Both the position numbers and the translations under genes were made by a program. Under the pieces are notes generated by a model. The model was not told the DNA's origin and searched no databases. It saw only the letters and a list, made by a program, of their open reading frames with translations. A stretch of DNA of 64,000 nt. Source: Myotis daubentonii (taxonomy: Eukaryota; Chordata; Mammalia; Chiroptera; Vespertilionidae). The number at the start of each line of letters is the position of its first letter. Positions within the stretch are counted from its first letter, which is position 1. Of this stretch, positions 1 to 11,609 are shown in pieces. The stretch lies in contig NC_081844.1 of assembly GCF_963259705.1 (NCBI RefSeq), forward strand, positions 31,574,294 through 31,638,293, given 5' to 3'.

Positions 1-25
1 AGGTTTTCCCGAGGAAGAAGGAATT

Positions 26-173
26 CTTGCTTGGCTCAGTGGTTGAACATCAACCTATGAACCCAGGAGGTCACACTTCAATTCCTGGTCAGGGCACGTG
101 CCCGGATTGCAGGCTTGATCCCCAGTAGGGGGCATGCAGGAGGCAGCGATCAATGATTCTCTCTCATCATTGA

Positions 174-209
<36 letters not shown>

Positions 210-256
210 TCCCTTCCTTTCTGAAATCAATTTAAAAAATATGTTAAAAAAAGAAA
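26..256 (+). mobile_element. Ves SINE
   Basis: tRNA-like head (GGCTCAGTGGTTGAAC), box B-like GGTCACACTTCAATTCC, CATTGATG block, (CT)n and A-rich tail. Confidence 0.9.
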
Positions 257-726
257 AGAACTGCAGCATTGAATCCAGCCCGAGTTTCCAGCCTGCCCTA
301 TGGATTTTAGACTTGACAGCCCTACAATTGAGCAAGACAATTCCTTGGAATAAATTATATATATATAATATCCACACTCATATACATAAAATAATATGTT
401 AAAACATATCTACATTATGAATAAAATATACGTACTTATATGTACAATTGTACATACATAATATAAACACAATAATAGTATTTATTAATTAATAATAAGT
501 ACAACCATACAAATATATATTCTATACGTAATGAGAACCAACTGGTTCCGTGTGTTTTTCTTAAGAACCCTGATTGATACAAAAGGGAAGGAAGATGATA
601 ATCAAGTAAATAAACAGATGAACAAAGCAGATAGTTGCAACAAGGGAACTAAGCAAGATGAAGGAGGAGGGGGGCAGGGTGCAATCAGGGGTGGCCAGGA
701 AAGGCTTCCTTGTGAAGGTGACTTTT

Positions 727-980
727 TTTTGTTGCTGCTAATCCTTACCCAAGGATATTTTCCCATTGATTTTTAGAGGGAGTGGAAGAGAGAGGGGAAG
801 ACAGAGAGAAACATCGATGTGAGAGAAACACATCGATTGGTTGCCTCCTGCACAAGCCCCCATAAGCGCTGGGCCGGGGAGGAGCCTGCAACCGAGGCAT
901 GTGCCCTTGATCAGAATCGAACCCAGGACTGTTCAGTCCGCAGGCTGGCGCTCTGTCCACTGAGCCAAACCGGGTAGGGC
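727..980 (-). mobile_element. Ves SINE
   Basis: Antisense copy: ATTGATTTTTAGAGGGAGTG tail side, head GTCCACTGAGCCAAACCGGG. Flanked by AGGTGACTTTT on both sides. Confidence 0.9.
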
Positions 981-1664
981 GAGCAGGTGACTTTTGAGTG
1001 GAGACTGAAGGCAAGAGGCTGGCATCATCATGGGAAGACTGCAGAAAGGACAATCTTGATGGGAGGCCCAGCAGGTGTGAGCACCCTGAGGCCAGATAAA
1101 CTTGGCGAGTTGTAGGAACAGATCAGAAAGCGGACCAGGGTGTCAGGAGCAGAGAGAGCAGTGGGAAGGGAGAGTGGAAGGAGGATGTGGGTGGGGAGAA
1201 AGGCAGGCCCCCGGGCGGGGGGGGCGGTGCTGTCCTGGGACTGGAAGGAGGCCATGAGGCTGAGGCGCCTGGCACAGCCCAGAGAATGCAATGGATATTC
1301 AATAAACGCTCCAGCTCATGCTGGAGAACTGGAGAAGCTGACTCAGCAGGACTCCGGACTCCTTGGAGGACAGGCCACGGCTTCTGACCAGGGCAGAGCA
1401 AATACCCACCCCGCCGGGCCACAGGGCTGCGGCTTTCCGGGCAGGCGAGACCTTGTGACTCCCCCAAGTCCCAGGAAAACCTCAAACTACGCGGAGCTAA
1501 AGCCTTGCCACGGACCCGAGGCGGACGCAGGTGGCTCTCGGTAGAGCTTGCTCTCGGCGATGGGCGACCCAGGGAAGAGGCTGGGCTCCCCTGCATATGC
1601 AGGGCACACGGTGTGGCTTCCTCCTTCTGTGGGCGCTAATGGTGTCCTCCCAGGAGGGTAACTC

Positions 1665-2085
1665 AGTTACTAACCCCCAGGGCCTGGGACTGGGACCTGT
1701 TTGCAAATAGCGTCTTTGCAGATGGAATGAAGTTGAGGTCATACTGGATTATGGGGGCCCTGAATCCAATGAGTGGTGTACTTATAAGGAGAAGAAAACG
1801 TGGATACAGGCACTCAGAGGAGAAGGCCCTGTGAAGGTGGAGGCAGAGGTTAAAGTGACGTGTCCACGAGCCGAGGGATGCCAAGGAGTGCCAGCCGGCA
1901 CCAGAAGCTGGAAGAGGCGGAAGGACCCTCCCTGGGAGCCCGAGGGCCTCAGAGGGAGCATGGCCGGCACCTTGACTTCGGATGTCTGGCCTCCAGAACC
2001 GGGAAAGAATCCATTTCTGTGTCGTAAGCCACCCGGTTGGCGGTACTTTGCTATGGCAGCTCCTGGAAACGCATGCACCCTTTCA
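1665..2085 (+). mobile_element. MLT1-type solo LTR (ERVL-MaLR)
   Basis: Blocks GTCTTTGCAGATGGAATGAA, GGTCATACTGGATTATGG and the polyA-side AAGCCACCCGGTTGGCGGTA are typical of MLT1 LTRs. No internal coding region. Confidence 0.75.
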
Positions 2086-2104
2086 GGGTGAAATAAAAAC
2101 CCCT

Positions 2105-2275
2105 CGCCTGGAGGTCACGGTTTGATTCCCGGTCAGGGCACACGGCCGGGTTGCAGGATTGATCCCCACGGTGGAGGCAGGAGGCAGCCGATCACTGATT
2201 CTCTCTCATCATTGATGTTTCTCTCTCTCTCTCCCATCTCCTTCCTCTCTGAAATCAATAAAAATATATGTTTCG
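2105..2275 (+). mobile_element. Ves SINE, head truncated
   Basis: Starts at GCCTGGAGGTCACGG, then the usual body and GAAATCAATAAAAATA tail. Confidence 0.85.
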
Positions 2276-2450
2276 AAAACCCCTCACCGGTGCATCCCTG
2301 AGGAGGTGGCGTCTGTGAACCCTCCAACCTCGTACCAGTTGGGCTCTCACACTGCACTCCTTACCAGGCCGAGGTCTTCCTTGCCCCAGTGTCCAGGGCA
2401 CATCCTGTTCCCTCTGCCTCGAGGGCTGCTTCCTGCTTCTAGATGTTCTG

Positions 2451-2605
2451 TTAACACATTAAGCGCTGAGCCTGTTTTGTCTTCCTTTCCGTTTAGCCCG
2501 CGATATCCGATTTCACCGACATGCTGGCGGCACCAGTGACTGACCGGTCCGGACGGAAAGTATAGTGTCAGTCACCGGTGACCGACATGGCGCTTAACGT
2601 GTTAA
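2451..2605. mobile_element. piggyBac-like MITE
   Basis: TTAA at 2451-2454 and 2602-2605 flanks inverted termini CACATTAAGCGC and GCGCTTAACGTG (11 of 12 matching as inverted repeat). TTAA duplication is specific to piggyBac-type transposition. No coding capacity; about 150 bp. Confidence 0.8.
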
Positions 2606-2970
2606 GATGAGGACTATAGCAGAACACAAATTTATACACAAACAGAGCCCATGGCTACTGGGGTCAGACATCTGATCCTGCACCTGCCCCTCCTTGGCTA
2701 TGAGACCCTGGTCCAGCCCTTCTCTACCCTGGTTCTCAGTTTCTCCACTCAGCCTCCCTTCAGTCCCGGTCCTGCTCCTGCGGCCTCAAGGCCTTTACAT
2801 GTGTCGCTCTCTCGGCTTGGAATGCTCAGCCGCTACCTGCTCAGACCCCACCCAGGCCCTCTCCCAGGGCCGAGAACCCACCTGCAATTTCTCAGTGGGT
2901 TATAAGGTTAAAGGGGACAGACAGCCTGTCTCTGCCCCAGACTGTGAGCACCCTATGAGGGTGGCTGCCT

Positions 2971-3175
2971 TTTTTTTAAAATGTATTTTATTGATTTCAG
3001 AGAGGAAGGGAGAGAGAGAGAAAGACATCAATGATGAGAGAGAATCACTGATCAGCTGCCTTCTGCATGCCTCATACTGGGAATTGAGCCTGCAGCCTGG
3101 ACATGTGCCCTGATGGGGAATCAAACTGTGACCTCCTGGTTCGACACTCAACCATTGAGCCTCGCCGGCCGGGCT
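2971..3175 (-). mobile_element. Ves SINE
   Basis: Antisense: TTATTGATTTCAGAGAGG through CTCGCCGGCCGGGCT. Confidence 0.9.
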
Positions 3176-3796
3176 GAGGCAGCTGTCCTGTTCTCCACGT
3201 GTCCCCAGCATTTCACCCAGGGCGGGGTGTACAGTCGGTGCCGACCGTTAGACTGAATTAAAGGAGAAAACTAGGCAGTGAGGTAGATAATCCCCAGGCT
3301 GTCCTCACTTCAGACTCCATAAGAATCTGCAGAAGGGCAGGAAGTGAAGGAAGAGACTGCAAGGTAATGGCAGCAGGAGGGGGCTGTGGGCACGAGAAGC
3401 GTGAAGACGCCCCGGGGAAGGGCTCGCTGAGCTGGAAGGAATAGAATTGGGGGTTGTCTGGCACCAGACAGAGGTGCTTATGTTGAAATGCAGCTGGACG
3501 CAGCATCAAGGAGCTGCACTCATTTCTTCCAGAACGAGGAAGACAGACAGAGCCTTGGCAAGGCCCCCTCACCACGCAGGGCTGCACAGGGAGGCCACTC
3601 TCTTGCAAACACTGAACTGCTGAAGAGAGAGAGGGACCCTCTGCAGCTGGGGGAAACTTACTTGAAATTCACATTTGCAACGGCCATCAGCCCCATTTTT
3701 GTCTCCACAACACTTTTGAGAGGGGCTACCTTTTAAAATATTGGGAGGGGGCAGAAAAAGGTACTAGAGTGAACACGACACAAACAACTAGGAAAA

Positions 3797-4016
3797 GCCC
3801 GGCTGGCATGGCTCAGTGGCTGAGCACTGACCTATGAACAAGGAGGTCATGGTTAGATTTCTGGTCAGGGCACATGCCCAGGTTTCAGGCTTGATCCTCT
3901 GTGGGGGTGTGCAGGAGGCAGCCAATCGTTGATTCTCTCTCATCATGGATGTTTCTATCTCTCTCTCCCTCTCCCTTCCTCTCTGAAATCAATCAAATAT
4001 GTATTTTTTAAAAACC
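3797..4016 (+). mobile_element. Ves SINE
   Basis: GCCCGGCTGGCATGGCTCAG head to GAAATCAATCAAATATG tail. Confidence 0.9.
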
Positions 4017-4456
4017 TAAGAGGAACAATACTGAGGGTGACAATGGCTCTGGGCAGCCTCCATCATTTAGACAGCCCGTCTTAACCCTCCGGCCCCACAC
4101 ACCTCATTGAGTTCTCACAAGTTCCTGAGCCAGGGATGACTGCCCCTATTTCACAGATAGGAAAACTGAGGCACAGAGATGCCTGAAGAGTTGCCCAAGG
4201 TGGCTGAGCAAGCCCGTTGGGGTTTGAATCAGAAGGTTCTCAAAGTCCAGGTCCAGGAGTGCTTTGGTCTCAGCAGAGGCCAGAGATGCTAAGACTGACC
4301 GAAGGCCCGTCGGAACCTGGACACTTGGTGCTGGAAGGAACCTACTGCAATCACCCCATCTGATCCCACTTTTTACGGGGGGGGGAAACAGACCCCTCCC
4401 CCACTACTGGAGCACGTGACTGCTCTCGAAGCCACGTCCTGTCCATTTGGGAGCCT

Positions 4457-4688
4457 TTCTATTTTATTTTTTAAAATATTTTTTTAAATTGATTTCAGAG
4501 AGGAAAGGAGAGGGAGAGAGAGATAGAAACATCAATGATGAGAGAGAACCACCAATTGGCTGCTTTCTGCATGACCCCCACTGGGGATTGAGCCTGCAAC
4601 CCAGGCATGTGCCCTGGACTGGAATCAAACCCAGGACCCTTTAGTTCGCAGGTCGACGCTCTATCCACTGAGCCAAACCAGTTAGGGC
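4457..4688 (-). mobile_element. Ves SINE
   Basis: Antisense copy ending GAGCCAAACCAGTTAGGGC; flanked by TCTATTTT-like duplications. Confidence 0.9.
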
Positions 4689-4697
4689 TCTATTTTT

Positions 4698-4920
4698 ATC
4701 TTTTTAAAATATATTTTTATTGATTTCAGAGAGGAAGGGAGAGGGAGAGAGAGATAGAAACATCAGTGATGAGAGAGCATCATTGATCGGCTGCCTCCTG
4801 CATGCCCCCAACTGGGGGATCGAGCCTGCAACCTGGGCATGTGCCCTGACCGAGAATACAAACCCGTGACCTCCTGGTTCATAGGTTGACGCTCAACCAC
4901 TGAGCAACACTGGCCGGGCT
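4698..4920 (-). mobile_element. Ves SINE
   Basis: Second antisense copy directly after the previous one, ending ACACTGGCCGGGCT. Confidence 0.9.
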
Positions 4921-5769
4921 AGAGTCTTTTTAGCTACATCAGGACTTCCTTGCTAGAAAACGATCCTTAATTTGCCCAAACTGCCAAGTCTGGGAGTCTG
5001 GAGACCCCTTCCCCAGGCATTAGCACTCCCTACCTTATAGAGTTGAAGAGAAAGCCTTCTAGGAGGGAGTGTGGAGAGGAAAGAACATTCTAAAGGTGAA
5101 GGGGCAGGAGGTTGGCCCTAATGCAGTGGCCATCTCTTACCCAAAATACTTCTATTCCTGGAGACAAACTGCTACAGACGACGGTACTGAGCAGACAAGA
5201 GATCTCAGCTCTTCTGAGGACTGGCCCCTCTCGCTATAAAGAACCACACACCACACACACCTGTGCAAAATATAGATGGAAACTGACTAGCTTTGGAAGA
5301 GGCTAAATTCAAATTCAGCCGGGGCTCCCGCCCTCCACATCACAACTTCCACTTGGACACAGTCGAGAGGGAGCCCAGGACCGCTCCCACAAGCCCGTCT
5401 AGCTTTTGAACGGGACCAGTTGTAAAAAGCGAATCTCGGACCATTTGAGTCCACATGTTCTACATTGGACTCAAACCTGCGTCCCTTTCATGCCTGTGGT
5501 TCACCAGCCTAGTTTCTGCCCTCAGAGCCCTTGCCAACAGATTTCTGGAGCTGAAGAACCTCTTTAAAGTCTCTTCCAGGGTGAACAGGCTCAGTCTCTT
5601 TGTTCCTTCCCAGATGGTTATGTAACTAACTCTTGGTCATCATCTCCTGGGGTAAAGTCCTTGCATTAAAGGGGGAGGGAAATGAGTGGTTGTATCCAAA
5701 TAATGAAATAGGGGAGCCTGTGCTGAAGATGGTTTGTGTTATGAAAGCAACGTCTTGCTGGAGGAGAAA

Positions 5770-5771
5770 AC

Positions 5772-5826
<55 letters not shown>
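5770..5826. repeat. (GA)n tract
   Basis: Purine-only dinucleotide repeat with one AAAG interruption. Confidence 0.9.
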
Positions 5827-5828
<2 letters not shown>

Positions 5829-6075
5829 GAGGCCTGGTGGTTCTTACATGTCAGCAGTGGATGCTGCTCAGGGCTTTCTTCCTACTTGTTTTTATTCCTT
5901 CCAGTGACTGTCATTCACTCATCCTATCTATTGAGCACGAACTGTATGCCAGGCTCTGTCCTCATGCTAGCATACAGCAGTGGTCAAATCAAAGGCCCCT
6001 GCTCTCACAGAGTTCCCTTGAGGAGGAATGGACTTAAAAAAAGAGAAATATATAAAATAATTAGTGTAGTAGATA

Positions 6076-6485
6076 GTATGGGTCTCCTACAGCTGCTATA
6101 ACAAATTACTACAAACTTTGTGGCTTAAACCAACACAAGTGTATTCTCTTATGATGCTAGAGGCCAGGAGTAAGTATGAAATCAGCGCCACTGGGCTAAA
6201 GGCAAGGTGTGAGCAGGGCTAGTTTTTTCTGGAGGCTCCAGGGGAGAGTCTGTTCCCTGCTTTTTCCAGTTTCCAGAGGTGCTTGCATCCCTTGGTTCAT
6301 GGCCCTTCCTCCCATGACTCCCATCTGTTACTTCCATCGTCATAGCTCCTACTTCCGTAGTCAAGTCTCCTTCTGCCTCCCTCTTATAAGGATCACCTGG
6401 ATAACGCAGGATCATCTCCTCATTTTAAGATCCTTAACTTAATCACACTTGCAAAGTGCCTTTTGCCACGAAGGGAACATTCTCA
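6076..6485 (-). mobile_element. MLT1-type LTR, antisense
   Basis: GCTGCTATAACAAATTACTA, CTTATAAGGATCACCTGGAT and CTTAACTTAATCACACTTGC in reverse LTR order. Confidence 0.75.
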
Positions 6486-7138
6486 GGTTTCAGTGTTAGG
6501 ATGTGGGTATCTTTGGGTGCCGTTCTTCAGAAACGTGGGAGAGGGTAATAAAGGGGCCAGGAGGTCCTCTCTGAGCAGGTGGCCTGTGGGCAGAGACCTG
6601 AAGGAGATGAGGGAGGCATCGGTGTTTGGGGAGGAGTGTTCCAGGCAGAGGGAACAGCCAGTGCTAAGTCTGAAAGTCAGAGGCAGCCAGATACGGGTAA
6701 GGACTGGAAGGAAGCTACTGGGGCTGGAGGGGCATGAAGGGGACAGATAGCGATGGCAGTAAGCTCAAAGAAGCAGGCGGAGGCCGAACCCCGGATTCTC
6801 TGTGGGATGGGCATTTGCCCCAGGGGTTTAAGCAGGGGTATGACACAGTCCCTCTGACTGCTGCAGATAAAAATACACTATCACCCGATTCATGGGAACC
6901 CAGGTAAGACTATTATAATAGTCCATGAAATGGGTTTGCAAGAATGTTTAGAATTCTCAAAATAGTGTGGAAATGGGAGCTTTACAGAGTCGGGGGTGGG
7001 GTGGAAATCAATCTTAAATAATGTAGCAAATATTCATTGTGGGCCTGGCCTGGTCAACTGGCAGTTCTCCCGCGCCCCACGGGGAGAAGTGCTGGGCCCA
7101 CCCCTCCACGGCTGACACTGAGGCCTGGGGAGCTGTAC

Positions 7139-7248
7139 CTGGGAAGACCTTCATCCTGCCATTCGTCCTTCACATCCACGTTTTCCATCCGGAGTGTGGC
7201 TTCTGTTGTCCCCATGGGATCAAGTGTGGCTTGAAGCAGGGATGAGTT
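7139..7248 (-). CDS. ATCAY: ATCAY (caytaxin), first coding exon
   Basis: Caytaxin is a neuron-specific BNIP2/CRAL-TRIO family protein that binds kinesin and glutaminase in axons; loss causes Cayman ataxia. On the minus strand the start codon is at 7215-7213 and the frame reads [15 protein letters not shown] followed by [11 protein letters not shown], matching the caytaxin N terminus (human has KEEWQDEDLPR from memory). The exon ends in a clean donor (CCCAG|GTACAG, last base 7139) leaving 25 codons plus two bases. A pyrimidine-rich acceptor (CTCTCCTTCAG) puts the exon start at 7248, giving 33 bases of 5' UTR. The acidic DEWQDE segment contains the tryptophan motif used for kinesin light-chain binding in this family (known from the family). 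No further ATCAY exon is seen in positions 1-7138, so the rest of the gene lies to the left. Confidence 0.93.
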
Positions 7249-8152
7249 CTGAAGGAGAGCCACGGATGGAGGTTTTACTGGACAATCATCATCATAACAA
7301 CCCCTCACCCCTGTTCAGTATTTCAGATCCATCTGCAAAGAGCTCTGGCACCCGTCGTTTTACTGAATCATTGCCCAGCCTCATGAGGCTTCCCATTTCA
7401 CAGGTGATAAAACAGAAGCAAAGAGATCTAAGAACACCCATGTGGGTCTGGGGTTTGAATCCAGGTGAGAGACTGGGGCTTCAGCTACAGGCTCCCCTCC
7501 ATCTAACGCTCTGAAATCCACCTTGCCCAGGGCTCATCACCCTTTCATTATCTTAGTCTTCAACTGGGAAGCCATAAGCAATTAAACTCATTTATACTAA
7601 AGCGTCGATGACTAATATATTTAAGCTTCCTTGCTGGGATTGACACTTTCAAACAGGACCTGGTCAACCTCAACCCGTCTCTCCAACTCATCTCTACCCG
7701 CTCCAGGCTACCTACACTGCCCCTTCATCCGCCTCCCCACCCACCCAAAGAAGAAAATCTTGACAACTTGCTGACCTGAGGGCTAACGAAGGCAGTGTGG
7801 AAAGTGACTGGGGTTGGGAGTCAGGATCATAACTATTACCAACCACAAAATGCCAGTTTTGTTTTTCTTGTTCTAGGAGCTGGCTGAGGGCAGGGGCGGG
7901 GGGACACAGCACTCTAGATGATGGCTTAAGTGCTAGGCTGTCTGGGAGCAGAGCCAGCTGCTGAGTGAGGTTGAATTTGGGTATAACCTGGGGTATGGCA
8001 GACTCTCAGGCCATTCACCTCTCCCAGCTACAGTTTCCCTGTTTGTAAATGAAAGAGTTGTGCTAGAAATAATCTCTATGATACCTTCTGGGCATAACAA
8101 TCCAGGATCGTAGGACTCAAATGACACCATAGGTTCTGTGCTTTTAAATCTG

Positions 8153-8360
8153 CAGTTCTCTACTGGGGGCAATTCTGATCCCCCCCCCTCCCCCCAGCAG
8201 CAGCAGGGAACACGTGGCAATGTTTGGTTGTCACAACTGGAGCGGGGTTGCTCCTGGGACTGAAAGGGTGGAGGCCAGGGATGATTCTCCACACCCTGCA
8301 GCGTCCAGGATATTATCATCTGGCTCCCAGTGCCTATAGATCTGAGATTGAGAAACCCTG
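8153..8360 (+). mobile_element. MER20 (ancient hAT MITE)
   Basis: CAGTTCTCTACTGGGGGC start, internal CAATGTTTGGTTGTCACAAC and GGAGGCCAGGGATG blocks and a GAGAAACCCTG end match the MER20 pattern. Confidence 0.8.
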
Positions 8361-9267
8361 TTTTCATCCGCAGATTTGTGAAAGGATTTCAGGCATGGCT
8401 TTGGCTTTCATTATAGAGGACCTGGTGTGTCCTTCATCCCATTCTCCCACCCTCCAAACAGCCCCAGTGTTGTTATCCTCACTTGTGAGTGTCTCAGGTC
8501 CCTCACCTCCAGCCAGCCCCTCACCTTCCCTGTTGCCCAGCCGCCCCTCTGTGGAGCCGGCACATGGCCAACAGCTCAGGTGTGACATCCCAAGCCCTGC
8601 CCGCACTGGACCACGGTCCCCGGAAAGGGTGAGGGTCTGCATTTGGGATCCTGGCTCAGAGTGGGAGGACCCAGGTGGAGCCTGAGACCGGTGAGGGCCA
8701 GGCAGGGAGGGAGAGGATGGCTGCAGTTCGAACCTTTTCCCCACTTCCATGAATGTCGTCATTCATTCATGGACAAGGGACAGTGAGACGCAGTTCGCCA
8801 AAAAAATAAATAAAAGGTCGGTGCAATGGGACTTCATTTCCTGCCGGAAGGGAGTGGTCTTTTGCGTCAGTTTTCCTTACCCTGAGTTGGGTGTGACCTC
8901 AGCCCCCAGGAAGGACCCCCTCCGCCCCCCCCCCCCCCCCCACCACCATCACACATACCTACAGCCCAGACCTGGGAGCTACACATGTTGCCCCAAGGTC
9001 CTCTACATGTGGGTGTGGGTAGGCCCCCATAGGCCCTGTCCACTCCCACTCTCCCATCCTGACTTCACATTGAAGAATGGCAATGAGGCGAAGGCTGGGA
9101 GAGCTGGGAAGTGTTCCTTTGCGCGGTTGTGCTGAATTATTAGCGCATCACAGTCAAGACCAGAGAGAGGGGGAATCTGCCTTCAGCCACCTCCCTGCCT
9201 CCCACACCCCATAGGCAAGCCTTGATGTACACACTCTCCAAGCCTTCTGCCGGATCGCTCCCAGGCC

Positions 9268-9277
9268 TATAAATAGG
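9268..9277. promoter_or_regulatory. MEF2-type / TATA-like element
   Basis: CTATAAATAG fits the MEF2 consensus CTA(A/T)4TAG exactly and also reads as a TATA box. On the plus strand it is followed about 125 bases later by a good donor (CCCCCAG|GTGAGCG, GT at 9401-9402). Function is inferred from sequence only. Confidence 0.4.
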
Positions 9278-9439
9278 AAAGGCACAGAGGGGGGACGTGG
9301 GCATTCTGGTCTGGTAGGAAGCGCTCCGGAGAGGGGCTGCGGGTTTCAGCCGCCTAATCTCCAAACGCGTCCTGAAAATTGTGCGGTTCTCTGCCCCCAG
9401 GTGAGCGATAGGCACGGAAGGGGAACGGTAGGTGTGAGC

Positions 9440-10400
9440 GCCGGCTGACGGAGAAGCGGATGGGTTCCCATCCAAAGAGTCAGGACCCTGGCTCTCGCTC
9501 CCCACCAGCTCCATCGGCCAGAAGGGGGGCTGCAGCAGCAGATGCCTGGGGCACCCCGCCCAGCAGGGTGGGGGGAAAGCAAGGTGGACTCACCTCCGCG
9601 GCGAGTGCTGGTTCCCTCCGAGGCCTCTCCCGGTTACGCGCAGACAAAGGCGAGCCCTGCGCGGCTGCAGCCCGGCATCCCCGGTCTTCCCAGCCCGTCC
9701 GCGGGCTCTCAGAGCATCCGAGGAAGATGGGCGCAGGGGCGGACTCTGCATCCAAGCAAGGTCACCCCGAGCGACGTGGCGGGCGCGGAGGGCGCTTTTG
9801 TCCCGGGGCGCGAGCGGTGTGCAGCTAGCTGTCGGCTCCCCCGCGCTCGGAGGCAGCGGCGTGCCGGGTCATCGTCGCAGCCTGTGACTCCCAGGTATAT
9901 TCGGCGTTCCAGCTCGCAGCCGTCAGAGGCTCGGCTTCCGTAAGATGGTTAATTACGCTGCTTTTGTGTGCGGGGTGGGTCGGTGGGGGCAGGGCTGCCC
10001 GAACAGCACAGCCCCCTGCCGGATCCGCGGCTCTCCATTGGCTGGGAGGGGACCTGTCCAAGTGCCTCACCCGCCGCAGAAGCGGAAATGATTGTCCTGA
10101 TGGCGCATCACAGATTTAAAAACAAAACAAGGAGCAAACAAACAAATAACCCGATGGCGGCGAAGGCCTCATTCCTTCGATTAAGAGGGGAGGAGGGAGG
10201 AAACGATGTCCTCAGGACCCTGGTTGGCGGTGCCTCAGCCGGCCACTCCCTACGATTGAGCCGTGAGCCTAGGACCGGGCGGGGCGTGTGCTGGAGAGAC
10301 GAGACCTCACCGGGCTCGCTCGCTCGGCCGCGGCGGGAAAGGCGCTCCTCGCAGTGGTGCACTGCGGTGACCTTGACCGGCGGGACTTCGGGAGGCTGCA
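9440..10400. promoter_or_regulatory. CpG island, ATCAY promoter region
   Basis: A dense run of CpG and GC-rich sequence with GC boxes (for example GGGCGGGGCG near 10277) and many CG dinucleotides, surrounded by AT-richer DNA. It overlaps the predicted ATCAY first exon. Long open frames on both strands here are a by-product of GC content and are not coding. Confidence 0.7.
9594..9950 (-). other. ATCAY: Probable non-coding first exon of ATCAY
   Basis: Within a CpG island, the minus strand has an excellent donor (CCGCGGAG|GTGAGTCC, last exon base 9594) upstream of the coding exon that itself starts with a 5' UTR acceptor. The right edge, the transcription start, is not defined by the sequence and is only a guess inside the island. 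The placement agrees with the head-to-head arrangement of ATCAY and ZFR2, with starts several kilobases apart in human (from memory). Confidence 0.45.
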
Positions 10401-10597
10401 GAATGGAGAAGCGCTCACAGTGCATCCTCCGAAATCAGACCAGATGCGGGGTTGAGCCCTGGATCGGCTTCAGTTTCCTCATCTGTGAAATGGAAAAAAC
10501 GGTCCTGGCGTTTCAGCATTTGATGAGATAATGCACGGGGAGTGGTTAACGCGGTTCAGGAGCACGAGAAAGGCTGTATACATGTTTCTTGCTTACT

Positions 10598-10692
10598 GTT
10601 TTTTAAAAATAATTTTTAAAAATTGATTTGAGAGAGAGAGGAGGAGGAGGGGAACCAGGAGAGGGAGAGAGGGAGAGAGGGAGAGAGGGAGA

Positions 10693-10748
<56 letters not shown>

Positions 10749-10884
10749 TCGATCTGCTGCCTCCTGCAGGTACCCTGACTGGGGATGGAAGCTGAAACCT
10801 GGGCATATGCCCTGACTGGGAATCCAACCGGTGACGTTTGGTGCACAGGGCCACGCTCAACCAACTGGGCCACACAGGCCAGGC
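10598..10884 (-). mobile_element. Ves SINE with expanded (GA)n
   Basis: Antisense; the internal purine tract has grown to about 110 bases. Perfect duplication TCTTGCTTACT at 10587-10597 and 10885-10895. Confidence 0.92.
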
Positions 10885-10904
10885 TCTTGCTTACTTTTTA
10901 GACC

Positions 10905-11340
10905 TGTAGCAGGTTGAATAGAGCCTCTTTCCCCAAAAAAGATATGGCCAAGCCCTAAAGCCCTGCAAGTGACCTTATTTGAAAAAAGTAGTCTTTGCAG
11001 CTGGAAGTAAGTTAAGGATCATCCTGGATTTAGGATGAGCCTTAAATCCGATGACAAGTGTCTATGAGAGAGGAGAAGGGAAGGGGACATGTGAGAGGGG
11101 AACACCATGTGACAAGGGAGGCGGAGGTCAGATGATGCATCTATAAGCCAAGGAACACCAACAATTGCAGAGGCTGGGAGAGAGGCCTGGAATAGATTCG
11201 CCCTCACAGCCTCCAGCAGGAGCCAGCCCTGCCAGCACCTGGACTTTGGACTTCTGTTCTCCAAAACTGTGAGAAAAGAAACATCTATAGCTTTGAGCCA
11301 TCTGGTTTGTAGTCCTTTGTTATGGCAGCTAATATATGAC
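10905..11340 (+). mobile_element. MLT1-type LTR
   Basis: GTAGCAGGTTGAATAGAGCC start, CTTATTTGAAAAAAGTAGTC, TCTATAAGCCAAGGAACACC, and GTCCTTTGTTATGGCAGCTA end. Confidence 0.75.
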
Positions 11341-11609
11341 CCCAAGTAGGACCTGGTAGGAACTTACACTTATTCTTCTCTCCAGCCCCTTAATCACCAC
11401 AATGGTATTTGCCTGCTCTGTGAACACATCAAGTTTATTCCCACCCCAGGGCCCTTGCACATGCTGTTCCCTTTGCCAGGAATGCTCTTCCCCCGAAAGT
11501 TCACATTATTCAGGTGTCACCTTAGAAGTATGCTCCTCAGAGAGGCCTTACCTTATCACCCCCTACCTTGCCTCCTACTCCATCCCCCTACATCCCATTG
11601 TCCAGTCTG

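Larger units (their letters stand above)
1..7138 (-). other. ATCAY: ATCAY intron following the first coding exon (partial)
   Basis: I see no exon here on either strand. The interval holds six Ves SINEs, a piggyBac-like MITE, MLT1-type LTRs at about 1665-2085 and 6076-6485, L2/MIR remnants, and a (GA)n tract at 5770-5826. It is interpreted as intron because the downstream ATCAY exons are absent and the first coding exon has a good donor pointing into it. Confidence 0.75.
7249..9593 (-). other. ATCAY: ATCAY first intron
   Basis: The interval between the coding exon acceptor and the probable donor of the 5' UTR exon. It holds a MIR-like stretch near 7330-7500, a MER20 copy at 8153-8360, a C-rich tract at about 8927-8942, and the MEF2/TATA-like palindrome at 9268-9277. 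No coding exon was recognised. Confidence 0.6.

Noticed and set aside
175..204. Regular CT/GA repeats at many sites, checked for CRISPR-like arrays
   Set aside because: These are microsatellites in SINE bodies. There are no direct repeats separated by unique spacers, and the genome is vertebrate.
1187..1544. Overlapping open frames on both strands near 1.1-1.6 kb
   Set aside because: No domain, no splice context, and they lie within ATCAY intron; treated as chance.
9140..10110. GCGCATCACAG occurring twice (near 9142 and 10101)
   Set aside because: Only 11 bases shared, with unrelated flanks; no known element.
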